Shown here in pieces: positions 30,197 through 38,839 of a DNA stretch of 64,000 bases. Origin of the DNA: Oceanihabitans sp. IOP_32 (GTDB lineage Bacteria > Bacteroidota > Bacteroidia > Flavobacteriales > Flavobacteriaceae). Made by a program: the position numbers and the translations under genes. The notes under the pieces are model-generated. The model saw only the letters and a list, made by a program, of their open reading frames with translations, was not told the origin of the DNA and did not search any database. The DNA lies in contig NZ_CP040813.1 in NCBI RefSeq assembly GCF_009498295.1, positions 725,001-789,000 of the forward strand, read 5' to 3'. Each line of letters begins with the position of its first letter. The first letter of the stretch is position 1.

Positions 30197-30931
30197 ATGC
30201 AAGATCAAACACAGATATTCGGATTAAGAGCCATTATAGAAGCGATTAATGCTAACAAAACCATAGATAAAGTTTTTCTCCAAAAAGGACTAAAAGGTGA
30301 ATTATTTAGCGAGTTAGAGACGTTGTTAAACAGAAACGCTATAAATAAGTCTTATGTTCCTGTCGAAAAGCTTAATCGCTTAACAACTAAGAACCATCAA
30401 GGTGCTGTTGCTCAAATATCGCCTATTGCCTTCCATAATATGGAAGAGCTGATTGCAAACGTCATGGAATCTGGTAAAACACCTTTGTTTTTACTTTTAG
30501 ATCAATTAAGTGACGTTCGTAATTTTGGTGCTATTATAAGAACTGCAGAATGCACAGGTGTAGATGGTATTATTATTCAGAAAAAAGGTGGTGCTCCTGT
30601 AAATGGCGATACGATTAAAACCAGTGCTGGTGCCGTTTTTAAAATCCCTATTTGTAAAGTAGACCATATTAAAGATGCCGTATTTTATATGCAAGCTTCA
30701 GGAATTAAAGTCGTTGCTGCCACCGAAAAAACTCAATATATTTTATACGATGTATCCTTTAAAGAGCCCTGTGCCATTATTATGGGATCTGAAGCCAGAG
30801 GGATAAACCCCTCTACCTTAAAAGTAGTTGACGCTAAAGCTAAATTGCCTTTAATGGGTGATATTGAATCGTTAAATGTATCTGTAGCTTGCGGGGTGTT
30901 TTTGTATGAAGTCTTAAGACAAAGATTATAA
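30197..30931 (+). CDS. rlmB: 23S rRNA (guanosine-2'-O)-methyltransferase, RlmB type
   Basis: A SpoU/TrmH-family enzyme that by homology methylates the ribose of G2251 in 23S rRNA. The 244 residues have an N-terminal substrate-binding domain (about 1-80, with FGLRAIIEAI) and the knotted SPOUT domain with motif 1 (LDQLSDVRNFGAIIRTAECT), motif 2 (IIMGSEARGIN) and motif 3 (PLMGDIESLNVSVACGVFLY). Length fits RlmB. The exact nucleotide is inferred from the family; TrmH-like relatives act on other sites. The gene converges on the rhomboid gene with an 17-base gap. Confidence 0.88.
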   Translation: MQDQTQIFGLRAIIEAINANKTIDKVFLQKGLKGELFSELETLLNRNAINKSYVPVEKLNRLTTKNHQGAVAQISPIAFHNMEELIANVMESGKTPLFLLLDQLSDVRNFGAIIRTAECTGVDGIIIQKKGGAPVNGDTIKTSAGAVFKIPICKVDHIKDAVFYMQASGIKVVAATEKTQYILYDVSFKEPCAIIMGSEARGINPSTLKVVDAKAKLPLMGDIESLNVSVACGVFLYEVLRQRL

Positions 30932-30948
30932 TTAAAAAATGTAATCAT

Positions 30949-31683
30949 CTAATCCTCGGTTTTCTTGAATGTATAAACAACTGTGGGAGGCTCTATCTCG
31001 ACTTCGGTTTCGGGAACTTCGAAAGATTCTATAAAATTACCGTTTTCATCAAAATGCTTTAAAAATGGGTCGTCCGCTTCATTATAATGTTCGTGTTCCC
31101 AGACATATTTTTTGGGTTGTGCAATTTCTTTCTTAAAAAATAAAGCGAAAAACAAGCCCGTTATTAAACCTCCTAAATGGCCTTCCCAAGAGATGCCTCT
31201 TTCCAGTGGTATGGCATACCAAATCATACTTCCGTAAAGAAAAATAACTAATAATGACAACGCAATAAGCCGATAATGCCCTGCAAAAACGCCTTTAAAA
31301 AAGGTAAAACTAACTAAAACGTATATGAGGCCGCTAACACCGATATGATATGATGGTCTGCCTATAACCCACGTGATAATACCTGAGAATAAAATGCCAA
31401 ACCATAGTACTTTCCATGCAATATGTCGGTAAAAGTAAAACAATGCCGTCGACAATACTAACAGTGGAATTGTATTGTGGTAAATATGTTGAATATCGCC
31501 ATGAATAAACGGACTAAACACGATGCCACGAAGGCCACTAAACGTTTGGGGATAAATACCATATTTGCTTAGATTGATTCCAAAACGAACTTCGAACCAA
31601 AAAACCAGCCATAGTATTAAAACGAATAAAATAGGATACGCGATTACCCCTGTAGAAAATTTAAAATGCTCTTTATTGCTCAT
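30949..31683 (-). CDS. Rhomboid-family intramembrane serine protease
   Basis: Cleaves transmembrane substrates within the lipid bilayer. The 244-residue protein has about six hydrophobic segments. The catalytic serine is in GVSGLIY (S117) and the catalytic histidine in WEGHLGGLI (H169). The HxxxHN-type HIYHN motif lies near 66-70. The C-terminal 60 residues are hydrophilic and acidic and should lie in the cytoplasm. No substrate can be named. The gene is divergent from rarA. Confidence 0.9.
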   Translation of the reverse strand: MSNKEHFKFSTGVIAYPILFVLILWLVFWFEVRFGINLSKYGIYPQTFSGLRGIVFSPFIHGDIQHIYHNTIPLLVLSTALFYFYRHIAWKVLWFGILFSGIITWVIGRPSYHIGVSGLIYVLVSFTFFKGVFAGHYRLIALSLLVIFLYGSMIWYAIPLERGISWEGHLGGLITGLFFALFFKKEIAQPKKYVWEHEHYNEADDPFLKHFDENGNFIESFEVPETEVEIEPPTVVYTFKKTED

Positions 31684-31831
31684 TATACGTTAAAGATAAC
31701 AAATAATTAATTATCACTAAATTTGATATTTAATTGAACTCTACTTACTATGGGTACAGAACTATACAAAATTTAGAAAGCCTAATAAGATAGTATTGTT
31801 TTGGGAAACGTAAATACTTTAATTTTTAGCC

Positions 31832-33109
31832 ATGAATGAACCTTTAGCCGAACGTTTAAGACCAAAAACTTTAGAAGATTATGTGAGTCAATCGCATTTG
31901 GTGGGCCCTAACGGTGTACTTACTCAGCATATAAAACGGGGATTAATACCATCCATGATTTTTTGGGGACCACCCGGAACAGGAAAAACGACCCTTGCAA
32001 ATATAATTGCTACAGCGTCTGGACGACCCTTTTATACGCTAAGTGCCATAAATTCTGGTGTTAAAGATATTCGTGATGTAATCGATAAAGCCAAACAAAG
32101 TGGCGGGTTATTTACAACTAAAAATCCGATTTTATTTATTGACGAAATACACAGATTTAGCAAATCGCAGCAAGACTCTTTATTACAGGCCGTTGAAAAA
32201 GGCTGGATAACCTTAATTGGTGCCACGACAGAAAACCCTAGCTTTGAAGTCATTTCAGCGCTTTTATCGCGCTGCCAAATTTACATTTTAAAGCCTTTTA
32301 GTAGAAACGATCTGGAAACACTTTTACATCGCGCCATGGAGAAAGACGATGTTATATCGAAAAAATCAATCGATTTAAAGGAAACCAAAGCCCTTTTAAA
32401 ACTCTCTGGAGGTGACGCTAGGAAGTTGCTAAATATTTTTGAGTTGATTATAAATTCCTACGACACTAACACTATAATAATTACAGATGAGGAAGTTTTA
32501 AAAAAAATTCAAAATAATACCGTTAGGTACGACAAAACTGGCGAACAACATTACGACATTATTTCAGCCTTTATAAAATCAATTCGTGGTAGCGATCCTA
32601 ATGCAGCCGTTTATTGGCTAGCACGCATGATTGAAGGAGGTGAAGATGTGAAATTTATTGCACGCCGCTTGCTCATTCTTGCCAGTGAAGATATTGGAAA
32701 TGCTAACCCCACAGCTTTAGTAATAGCCAATAACACCTTTCAGGCCGTGACGACTATTGGCTACCCAGAATCTAGAATTGTTTTAAGTCAATGTGCTACC
32801 TATTTAGCGTGTTCGCCAAAGAGTAATGCCGCTTACCTAGCTATTAATACAGCACAACAACTGGTTAAAGAAACAGGAGATTTAAGTGTACCGCTCGAAA
32901 TTCGTAATGCTCCCACAACACTCATGAAAGAACTCGGTTATGGTGATAATTACAAATATGCACACCATTATAACTCAAACTTTGTCGAACAAGAATTTAT
33001 GCCAAACGACATAAAAAACACGACGCTTTACGATCCAGGAAATAACACGCGAGAAAATGCACAACGCGAATTTTTAAAACAACGATGGAAAGATAAATAC
33101 GGGTACTAA
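31832..33109 (+). CDS. rarA: Replication-associated recombination protein A (RarA/MgsA)
   Basis: An AAA+ ATPase related to clamp loaders and human WRNIP1; acts at stalled replication forks. The 425 residues show Walker A (GPPGTGKT, 46-53), Walker B (ILFIDEIHRFSKSQQDSLL, from about 100), sensor 1 (IGATTENPSFEVISALLSRC) and the C-terminal tetramerisation region with MIEGGEDVKFIARRLLILAS. Length and domains are standard for RarA. About 150 gene-free bases follow. Confidence 0.95.
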   Translation: MNEPLAERLRPKTLEDYVSQSHLVGPNGVLTQHIKRGLIPSMIFWGPPGTGKTTLANIIATASGRPFYTLSAINSGVKDIRDVIDKAKQSGGLFTTKNPILFIDEIHRFSKSQQDSLLQAVEKGWITLIGATTENPSFEVISALLSRCQIYILKPFSRNDLETLLHRAMEKDDVISKKSIDLKETKALLKLSGGDARKLLNIFELIINSYDTNTIIITDEEVLKKIQNNTVRYDKTGEQHYDIISAFIKSIRGSDPNAAVYWLARMIEGGEDVKFIARRLLILASEDIGNANPTALVIANNTFQAVTTIGYPESRIVLSQCATYLACSPKSNAAYLAINTAQQLVKETGDLSVPLEIRNAPTTLMKELGYGDNYKYAHHYNSNFVEQEFMPNDIKNTTLYDPGNNTRENAQREFLKQRWKDKYGY

Positions 33110-33261
33110 TTTTTCAGGAATGCCTTCTGGTTTGGGTTATTAATGAATAAGATCGTACCGTCCTAGAATAACCTAGAGCAGTATTTATTGTATCGATAAC
33201 TCATCAAAACATAAGCTTAAGCACCCACGCAACGCGTGGTTTTGAAATCCTAAATTTATTT

Positions 33262-34086
33262 TTAAAATTTAATATTTAAGATGTCTTGTTTCAAATCATT
33301 TTTCACGTAATATTCTAAAACCCAATCATTGTCTTTCTTATAAATAAGAGCACTTTTGTTTTCGACTAAGAAAACGTCATTTAAATTTGTGGATTTTATT
33401 CTATACACAACTTTAGGAGTACTATCGACCAGCTGAAAACCGTTTTCAATCGCTTGGGCATACAAAATAGTCATGCTGGTGCGGGTTACTGTAGGTGTAA
33501 CCGCTTTAATTTCAGATTCTAAGACCTCGACAGCAGCCTCATTTTCCTTTTTTAAAGGCACCATTTTTTCTTTTGGTTTTTGTATTTCTTGAGTGGTCTC
33601 ATTGCCAATTGTATTCGCATTACCTGCGGTCACTAAAGCCTCACTTTTAGCTGGATTATATTTGTAATTTTGAGCACTCAAGGCTTGAAAGGTCTTGCGC
33701 ATGGCATCGACATAGGCTTTGTCGAACTCTTTTATTCTACTTTCTCCTAAAGGCGAGGTATACACGACTCTGTCGTTACAATCTTTTAATTGAATTTTAA
33801 GTTTTGTTTTAAACAAACCCGATTCTTTTAACACATTAGCCTTTAAAGCTAAGCACCTATTAAAAATAAGCTCGTCTGGGTAAATTTCACTTTCCATTAA
33901 AGCAATAAACCCTTCTTTTTCAAATAAAAATTTTGCCAATTCGTTTAAGCGATATTGATTTTCTTCATTTAAAAAACCAAATTTTTTCGGAACAATTACG
34001 TATTTATAATCATTTAAAACAGATTGAGAGAATGCAGTACTAATTATAAAACAAGCTAAAAACAGTGAGATTAATTTAGTTTTCAT
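33262..34086 (-). CDS. Secreted protein of unknown function, 274 aa
   Basis: Begins with a clear Sec signal peptide (MKTKLISLFLACFIISTAFS, cleavage after AFS or before QSVLNDY). The mature part opens with YKYVIVPKKFGFLNEENQYRL, then a segment around FNRCLALKANVLKESGLFKT. A low-complexity Lys/Glu/Pro linker (about 160-195) precedes a C-terminal part ending ENKSALIYKKDNDWVLEYYV. There is no lipobox and no transmembrane segment. I do not recognise the family with a function. It sits 50 bases downstream of the HAD phosphatase gene on the same strand and may be in its operon. Confidence 0.8.
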   Translation of the reverse strand: MKTKLISLFLACFIISTAFSQSVLNDYKYVIVPKKFGFLNEENQYRLNELAKFLFEKEGFIALMESEIYPDELIFNRCLALKANVLKESGLFKTKLKIQLKDCNDRVVYTSPLGESRIKEFDKAYVDAMRKTFQALSAQNYKYNPAKSEALVTAGNANTIGNETTQEIQKPKEKMVPLKKENEAAVEVLESEIKAVTPTVTRTSMTILYAQAIENGFQLVDSTPKVVYRIKSTNLNDVFLVENKSALIYKKDNDWVLEYYVKNDLKQDILNIKF

Positions 34087-34135
34087 ATTTTTAAATATAG
34101 AGTTTAATGGTAAATGTAAATATACAATTTGTAAG

Positions 34136-34825
34136 TTATAAATAATTTTTTAACTGAAGTAAATCATTTATTTGCTTAAAACCAGTACCGACTTCCTTAT
34201 TAAAATCTCCAAAATAAATAGCATCCATTCCAATATTTTTAGCCCCAAGTATATCGGCCTCGTAACTATCACCTATCATTAAAGCCTGGTCTACCGTGGT
34301 ATTTGCGTTTTTAAGCGCGTAATTAAAAATTAAGGGATTGGGCTTTTTAACTCCTACAGATTCCGAATTTGTAACCGTTTTAAAATAAAGGTTAATCTTA
34401 GCGTTTTTTAGCTTCTTATGTTGAATTTCTCTAAATCCATTGGTAATAATATGGAGGGTGTATCTAGATTTTAAATAATCTAAGATCTCAAAGGTGTTGT
34501 CGAATAAGTGATTAAAGCTGCTTAAATGTGTGATATAATCGTCAGACAACTGGTTAATAAGCTTGTTATTAATTGCATAATTCATTGCAGTAAAGGCTTC
34601 GTTTAATCTACCGAAGCGCAGTGATGCTTTATCAATTTTTTCATCTCTATAAAGCCGCCAGTACTTTAGATTAATAGGTTCGTAATACGATAAAAATTCA
34701 CGCAAATCAATTTGGACATTGTTCATTTTAAAAATTTTATCGAATGTTAATGCCGAATTTTTATCGAAATCCCAAAGGGTATGATCTAAGTCGAAAAAAA
34801 TATCTGTGATGCCTTTAATTTTCAT
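34136..34825 (-). CDS. HAD-superfamily hydrolase, YjjG-type pyrimidine nucleotidase
   Basis: A soluble phosphatase of the haloacid dehalogenase superfamily. Motif I is FFDLDHTLWDF (nucleophile D12, D14), motif II is HIITNGF, motif III is the Lys in VKKPNPLIF, and motif IV is MIGDSYEADILGAKN. The pattern FDLDHTLWDF plus a helical cap matches the YjjG / noncanonical pyrimidine nucleotidase group, which dephosphorylates dUMP-like and modified pyrimidine nucleotides. The substrate is inferred. It overlaps the preceding gene by 4 bases (ATGA type), indicating coupling. Confidence 0.85.
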   Translation of the reverse strand: MKIKGITDIFFDLDHTLWDFDKNSALTFDKIFKMNNVQIDLREFLSYYEPINLKYWRLYRDEKIDKASLRFGRLNEAFTAMNYAINNKLINQLSDDYITHLSSFNHLFDNTFEILDYLKSRYTLHIITNGFREIQHKKLKNAKINLYFKTVTNSESVGVKKPNPLIFNYALKNANTTVDQALMIGDSYEADILGAKNIGMDAIYFGDFNKEVGTGFKQINDLLQLKNYL

Positions 34826-36117
34826 TTTGCTGATTCTAAAATAATATTAAATAGTTCTTTAAACCCTTTCCAGCGATGTATATTGCTAAAGGTATAGTTA
34901 TGAAAAACGGGGACAAACTCGCCGTTTACCTTCTTTATTTCATTTATTATTTGATTTAATGCCTTCTTTTTGTCTAATTGTGATTGATTTTTTAACAAAG
35001 CAAAATCCATAAGGTGATAGCCATAAACTTTTAAAGGGGTCTGCGTTTCGTAATCTAAATCGTAAAATAAAAATGGTGTACAGGAACCTGCTCTAAACCC
35101 AATATGATTGATATAACCCATGGTATAATCTTCTTTAATTTCTAATTCGATAAGATTTCTGTAAGATTCGGGCAAATTAAGTTTAGAGTGAGAATGCCTC
35201 GATGCTGTTAAAGCGGTGTTTATAATCGCCTCCATTTGCAGTTTCTCTTTCTTTAAAATAGCACTGTCTTCCATAGCAAAATAAGAAGCTTTTAAGCCTA
35301 CCGTACTATAGTCTGCCACTTGTTTTATAAGGGATCTCAATTTCTTTTTGTTAACATTTACACCTTTATCGTATGTGGAGTAATTGCCTATTAAAAAGAA
35401 AAACATAAATTTATAACGACACTGTTTTTGCTTATTGATTATATACTTAAAAGTATCGAAAGTGTCTTTTTTTAAACTTAAAATAATAACAAACCTTTCG
35501 TATAAACTTCTAAACCTAAATCGCAAAATATCTTTAATAGTACCGCCAAAAGTCCTTAAAAACCCCTGAAGCTTATATTTGTAGGCACTAGGCACATCAA
35601 TTACCGGTTTAATACGATAGGATTTTTTTGGAAATTTAAAATCTGGTAAATGATCTTGCAAAGCGGCTTTAAATTTTAAAGCCCAAATATCGACAACTGG
35701 TTGATGTAAAAAATTATGTTTGAATGCCAAACTCTCGGTAGCCAAAAACCTACCATACGAGTCTCTTACTTGGGGTAAGTACTCCTCGTATCTGGATAAT
35801 AAATAAAAAGATGCCGAAAAAATATCGAATGGTAAAGCACATTTCTCACCATTGTAAAAGAAACATTTGGTATCTTCCCAATCGTGTACTTGAATATCTA
35901 AATCCGACAGCCCTTGCTCAAATAATACATCGTGACTTTTAATAAAAAATTCGTTTGAAAGTTGCTGTCTTGTGTACGACATTTTTAAATTATCGTGTGC
36001 AATAAACTCTTCAATTACCGTTGTAAACTTAACATCTATACCCAAAATATTGGTGCAAATATGCTTAAATACATATTTTAATCTTGGGGTTATTTTGTGA
36101 GTGTAAACTAATAGCAT
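34822..36117 (-). CDS. Polysaccharide-deacetylase-like protein with N-terminal unknown domain, 431 aa
   Basis: The middle region holds features of the NodB/polysaccharide deacetylase fold as found in a flavobacterial family: YRIKPVIDVPSAYKYK (about 186-201, in place of the usual TxDxD), FMFFFLIGNYSTYDKG, a helix with GLKASYFAM, ASRHSHSKLNLPESYRNL (H-containing motif near 310) and GFRAGSCTPFLFYDL (R-rich motif). The first 150 residues look like the uncharacterised N-terminal domain that accompanies these proteins. The degenerate first motif makes catalytic activity uncertain. It is translationally coupled to the HAD gene. No signal peptide is visible. Confidence 0.65.
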   Translation of the reverse strand: MLLVYTHKITPRLKYVFKHICTNILGIDVKFTTVIEEFIAHDNLKMSYTRQQLSNEFFIKSHDVLFEQGLSDLDIQVHDWEDTKCFFYNGEKCALPFDIFSASFYLLSRYEEYLPQVRDSYGRFLATESLAFKHNFLHQPVVDIWALKFKAALQDHLPDFKFPKKSYRIKPVIDVPSAYKYKLQGFLRTFGGTIKDILRFRFRSLYERFVIILSLKKDTFDTFKYIINKQKQCRYKFMFFFLIGNYSTYDKGVNVNKKKLRSLIKQVADYSTVGLKASYFAMEDSAILKKEKLQMEAIINTALTASRHSHSKLNLPESYRNLIELEIKEDYTMGYINHIGFRAGSCTPFLFYDLDYETQTPLKVYGYHLMDFALLKNQSQLDKKKALNQIINEIKKVNGEFVPVFHNYTFSNIHRWKGFKELFNIILESAK

Positions 36118-36198
36118 ATATAATGTTTAGCTGAGCTTTGTAACTATTTTAATATTTTGGAGTTCTTTTTGGAAACGTTTGCTTTTTTTTAATTTATG

Positions 36199-36900
36199 TT
36201 ATAACATGGAGGCATCGGCAAAACTATAGTAAGCCTTTTCTGTTATAATTAAATGATCTAAAACTCTAATATCTATACTTTGAGCTGCCGTTTTTAACTT
36301 TTGAGTAATTTGTATATCGGCTTCACTGGGTTTTAAAGTTCCTGAAGGATGATTATGCACCAAAATTAAACCAATTGCTCCAAATTGCAGCGCATTTTTA
36401 AGAACTAAACGCACATCGACCAAAGTACCTGTTATACCTCCTTTACTCAATTGATTTTTTTGAATCACTTTATTAGAATTATTCAGATAAATAATCCAAA
36501 ATTCTTCGTGTTCCAACTCACCTATTATAGGCTGCATCAATTCAAAAACCGATGTACTCGAACTAATTTTATATTTATCTAAAGCCGCCTCACTTCTTCG
36601 TCTTCTCCCTAATTCCATGGCTGCAACTACGGTAATAGCTTTAGCTTCGCCAATGCCTTTAAATGCCATTAATTGCTCTACAGACAGTTTACCTAGCTCA
36701 CTTAAACTATTATTAACACTAGCAAATATGCGTTTGCATAAGGCTACAGCACTTTCTTCCCTATTGCCAGAACCTATTAAAATAGCAAGCAACTCTGCAT
36801 CGCTTAAAGCAACTTTACCTTTGTGCAGTAATTTTTCACGTGGCTGATCGTCTTGTGCCCAATTTTTAATTGATAATGATGATGATTTCTCTATAGACAT
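36199..36900 (-). CDS. radC: RadC-family JAB/MPN-domain protein
   Basis: A 233-residue protein with an N-terminal UPF0758 domain holding a helix-hairpin-helix (LMAFKGIGEAKAITVVAAMELG, near 77-98) and a C-terminal metalloprotease-like domain. The JAMM motif is complete in LVHNHPSGTLKPSEAD (H182, H184, D195). Despite the historical name, a DNA-repair role is not supported for E. coli RadC, and the biochemical function is unresolved. It is divergent from the PaiB-like gene with 65 bases between them. Confidence 0.92.
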   Translation of the reverse strand: MSIEKSSSLSIKNWAQDDQPREKLLHKGKVALSDAELLAILIGSGNREESAVALCKRIFASVNNSLSELGKLSVEQLMAFKGIGEAKAITVVAAMELGRRRRSEAALDKYKISSSTSVFELMQPIIGELEHEEFWIIYLNNSNKVIQKNQLSKGGITGTLVDVRLVLKNALQFGAIGLILVHNHPSGTLKPSEADIQITQKLKTAAQSIDIRVLDHLIITEKAYYSFADASML

Positions 36901-36965
36901 GTGATAAATATAATTATTGTAAATTTATAAAATTGTAATAACTATAAATAAATTCTTAAACCCAG

Positions 36966-37565
36966 TTGAAATATCCACCGAAACACTATCAAGAAAACAA
37001 TATTAATCACCTAATAACCGTGATTAAAACCTATCCCCTAGCAACGCTAATTTCAGTAGAAAACAAGATGCCGCTAATAACACATTTACCTTTAATTTAT
37101 AATAAAAAGGGGAAGCTTATTGGTCATATTGATAAAAACAACCCACAAGCAAAATTACTGAAAGACCAAATACCCATTAACGTTATCTTTTCTGGTCCTG
37201 ACTGCTATATTTCTCCTAATGTTTGCAAAAGCTCTGAGTTGCCGACTTGGAATTACATAAAAGTACATTTAAAAGGCCAAGTAAGCGCCATTAATAGCAC
37301 AGAAACCCTAAAACAAAGTTTAGTTGATTTGACAACATTTATGGAACATCCAGAACATCAATTCAAATTAGACATAAACCACCCCAAAATGCACAGTTTG
37401 ATACATTATATACAGGGTTTTGAAATTGATATTACCCATTGGGAAGGAAAATTCAAGCTCTCGCGAGACAAAAACATTACAGACATGAGCCATGCCAAAG
37501 AAGAACTTATAAGAGTGCATCAAACGAGTATCAGATCTTTTTTAGACTCCATATTTAGTCGTTAA
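36966..37565 (+). CDS. FMN-binding negative transcriptional regulator, PaiB type
   Basis: A 199-residue flavin-binding split-barrel protein. The conserved N-terminus KYPPKHYQENNINHLI, the block PLATLISVENKMPLITHLPL and HIDKNNPQAKLL, and SGPDCYISPNVC..SELPTWNYIKVHLKGQ match PaiB / FMN_bind_2 proteins. An in-frame stop lies three codons upstream and the next ATG is deep inside the domain, so the start must be TTG at 36966 (or another non-ATG codon). The regulatory role known from Bacillus PaiB may not hold here; the protein could be a flavin-dependent enzyme. Confidence 0.85.
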   Translation: MKYPPKHYQENNINHLITVIKTYPLATLISVENKMPLITHLPLIYNKKGKLIGHIDKNNPQAKLLKDQIPINVIFSGPDCYISPNVCKSSELPTWNYIKVHLKGQVSAINSTETLKQSLVDLTTFMEHPEHQFKLDINHPKMHSLIHYIQGFEIDITHWEGKFKLSRDKNITDMSHAKEELIRVHQTSIRSFLDSIFSR

Positions 37566-37811
37566 ATACACCTTGATAGGATAAGGCTATATTGGTTTTG
37601 CCTAATTAAAAACCCCTATAATTTGAACGCTATTTGAAAAAGCAAGAAATGAGCTTTTAAAAAAACCTATTATTTTGTGTTGTTACTTAGAAACACAGAG
37701 AATAATGTCAAGTCTTTATTCACAATTATCTTGTAAATATTTATCATGCCAACCTAGCACTACAAAAAATAAGGTTGACACCAAAGCTTGAAAGAATTAA
37801 ATGTTAAACTC

Positions 37812-37854
37812 AAAAAGGATTTAGATGATTCTAAAATAAATCATCTAAATCCCA
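37812..37854 (-). terminator. Intrinsic terminator after the YdhR-like gene
   Basis: Fourteen-base perfect arms (GGATTTAGATGATT / AATCATCTAAATCC) with an eight-base loop, then five T on the minus strand. It lies right after the stop at 37862. The rest of 37566-37811 shows no gene or structure. Confidence 0.8.
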
Positions 37855-37861
37855 AATCGCC

Positions 37862-38164
37862 TTAAAATGGCGCTTGTCCAATTGCAGAAAGATTTTCGTT
37901 TATTTCAAAAACCCTGCCTTTTATGTCTGTATATCCAAAGTTTTTTAAACGTTCGGAATGCATTTTAAGATACTGCTCTGCATGTTCTCGAGTGTCGAAC
38001 ATATACACACCACCCGCCATATTCTCTTTCTGGTTCTCCGTCCAAAATTTCCAAATAAAACCAGGTTCTTTAACAATACTTTCTGCAAGATCCTTCATTT
38101 GATTTGCCATTTCTTTTCCCCATACATCTTTATGCGGAAAATCTACATACATGATTACTGCCAT
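37862..38164 (-). CDS. YdhR-family putative monooxygenase
   Basis: A 100-residue protein matching the small ferredoxin-like (dimeric alpha-beta barrel) family typified by E. coli YdhR. Landmarks are DLAESIVKEPGFIWKFWTEN and GGVYMFDTREHAEQYLKMHS with the C-terminal IGQAPF. The fold is shared with quinol monooxygenases such as YgiN, but no substrate is known for YdhR. It is a single-gene unit with its own terminator. Confidence 0.85.
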   Translation of the reverse strand: MAVIMYVDFPHKDVWGKEMANQMKDLAESIVKEPGFIWKFWTENQKENMAGGVYMFDTREHAEQYLKMHSERLKNFGYTDIKGRVFEINENLSAIGQAPF

Positions 38165-38609
38165 AATATTTTAGTTCTAAATTAAGCCACAAAGTTATAT
38201 AGAACACCTTATATTTCTGCAAAGAATACCATAAAATTAAGTACGATGCTTAAAACGATTTAGAACACATTTAAAATCACTAATGTCCGATTAAAAATAT
38301 TGTGATGCTGTCAATCCTTTTAAAATAAAGAACTTTGCACATTTTTTTAAATGTACCTTGCTTATTTGAAACAATTATTATGATGATTATTCGCTTTATG
38401 TCATAAACCTATAAGTTAGTAACTTATGATGACATCTTTCTGCCGACAGGAAAATAAATATTTATTTTTATTCCGCGATAATCTTCGGAATATGCGGGAT
38501 AATTCTCTCTTATCTATATTTGTTTTCTCGCTGATTTCGCGGATGAACGCAGATTTTTTCGTCGTATGACGAAAAACAGACATACAGATTAAGATTTAAA
38601 GGAGATTTT

Positions 38610-38721
38610 TTTTAATTAAAGTACTTCTGTTTATCAGCTAGTTAGAATCAAGTCTTTGTTCTTAATTCTAAAAGCGAAGCGGTCTTATGTCTGTTATCGG
38701 ACATTGATGATTTAAAATAGT
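38610..38721 (+). repeat. Dispersed repeat family B, copy 1
   Basis: The exact 21-base segment at 38668-38688 (CTAAAAGCGAAGCGGTCTTA plus T) recurs in reverse complement at 50636-50656. Similarity extends with gaps over about 85 bases on its left side. The right boundary carries TCGGACATTGATGATTTAAA, matched in inverted form near 38267-38288, which suggests a larger element of about 455 bases. Confidence 0.6.
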
Positions 38722-38784
38722 TATTGCCTAACCGTGTTTTTTAGGTTTAAACCGAGATGACTTCTTATTAGCTTAAAAATTCTT

Positions 38785-38792
38785 TACTTTTG
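38785..38792 (+). promoter_or_regulatory. Putative -7 element of the porin gene
   Basis: TACTTTTG fits TAnnTTTG, 47 bases upstream of the porin ATG. A clear -33 TTG is not visible at the usual spacing. Confidence 0.4.
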
Positions 38793-38839
38793 CAAGACGT
38801 AAATCAAACGAAAAAGAAAAATTAAAATCAACACTTTTT

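Larger units (their letters stand above)
38165..38839. other. 675-base gene-free region with repeats and hairpins
   Basis: No plausible gene. It holds a short palindrome ATAAGTTA-g-TAACTTAT (38411-38427), a hairpin TTTTTCGTC / GACGAAAAA (38556-38577), and repeat family B (below). The sequences AATGTCCGA near 38282 and TCGGACATT at 38696 face each other as inverted ends roughly 22 bases long with a few mismatches. The porin promoter lies at its right end. Confidence 0.6.
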
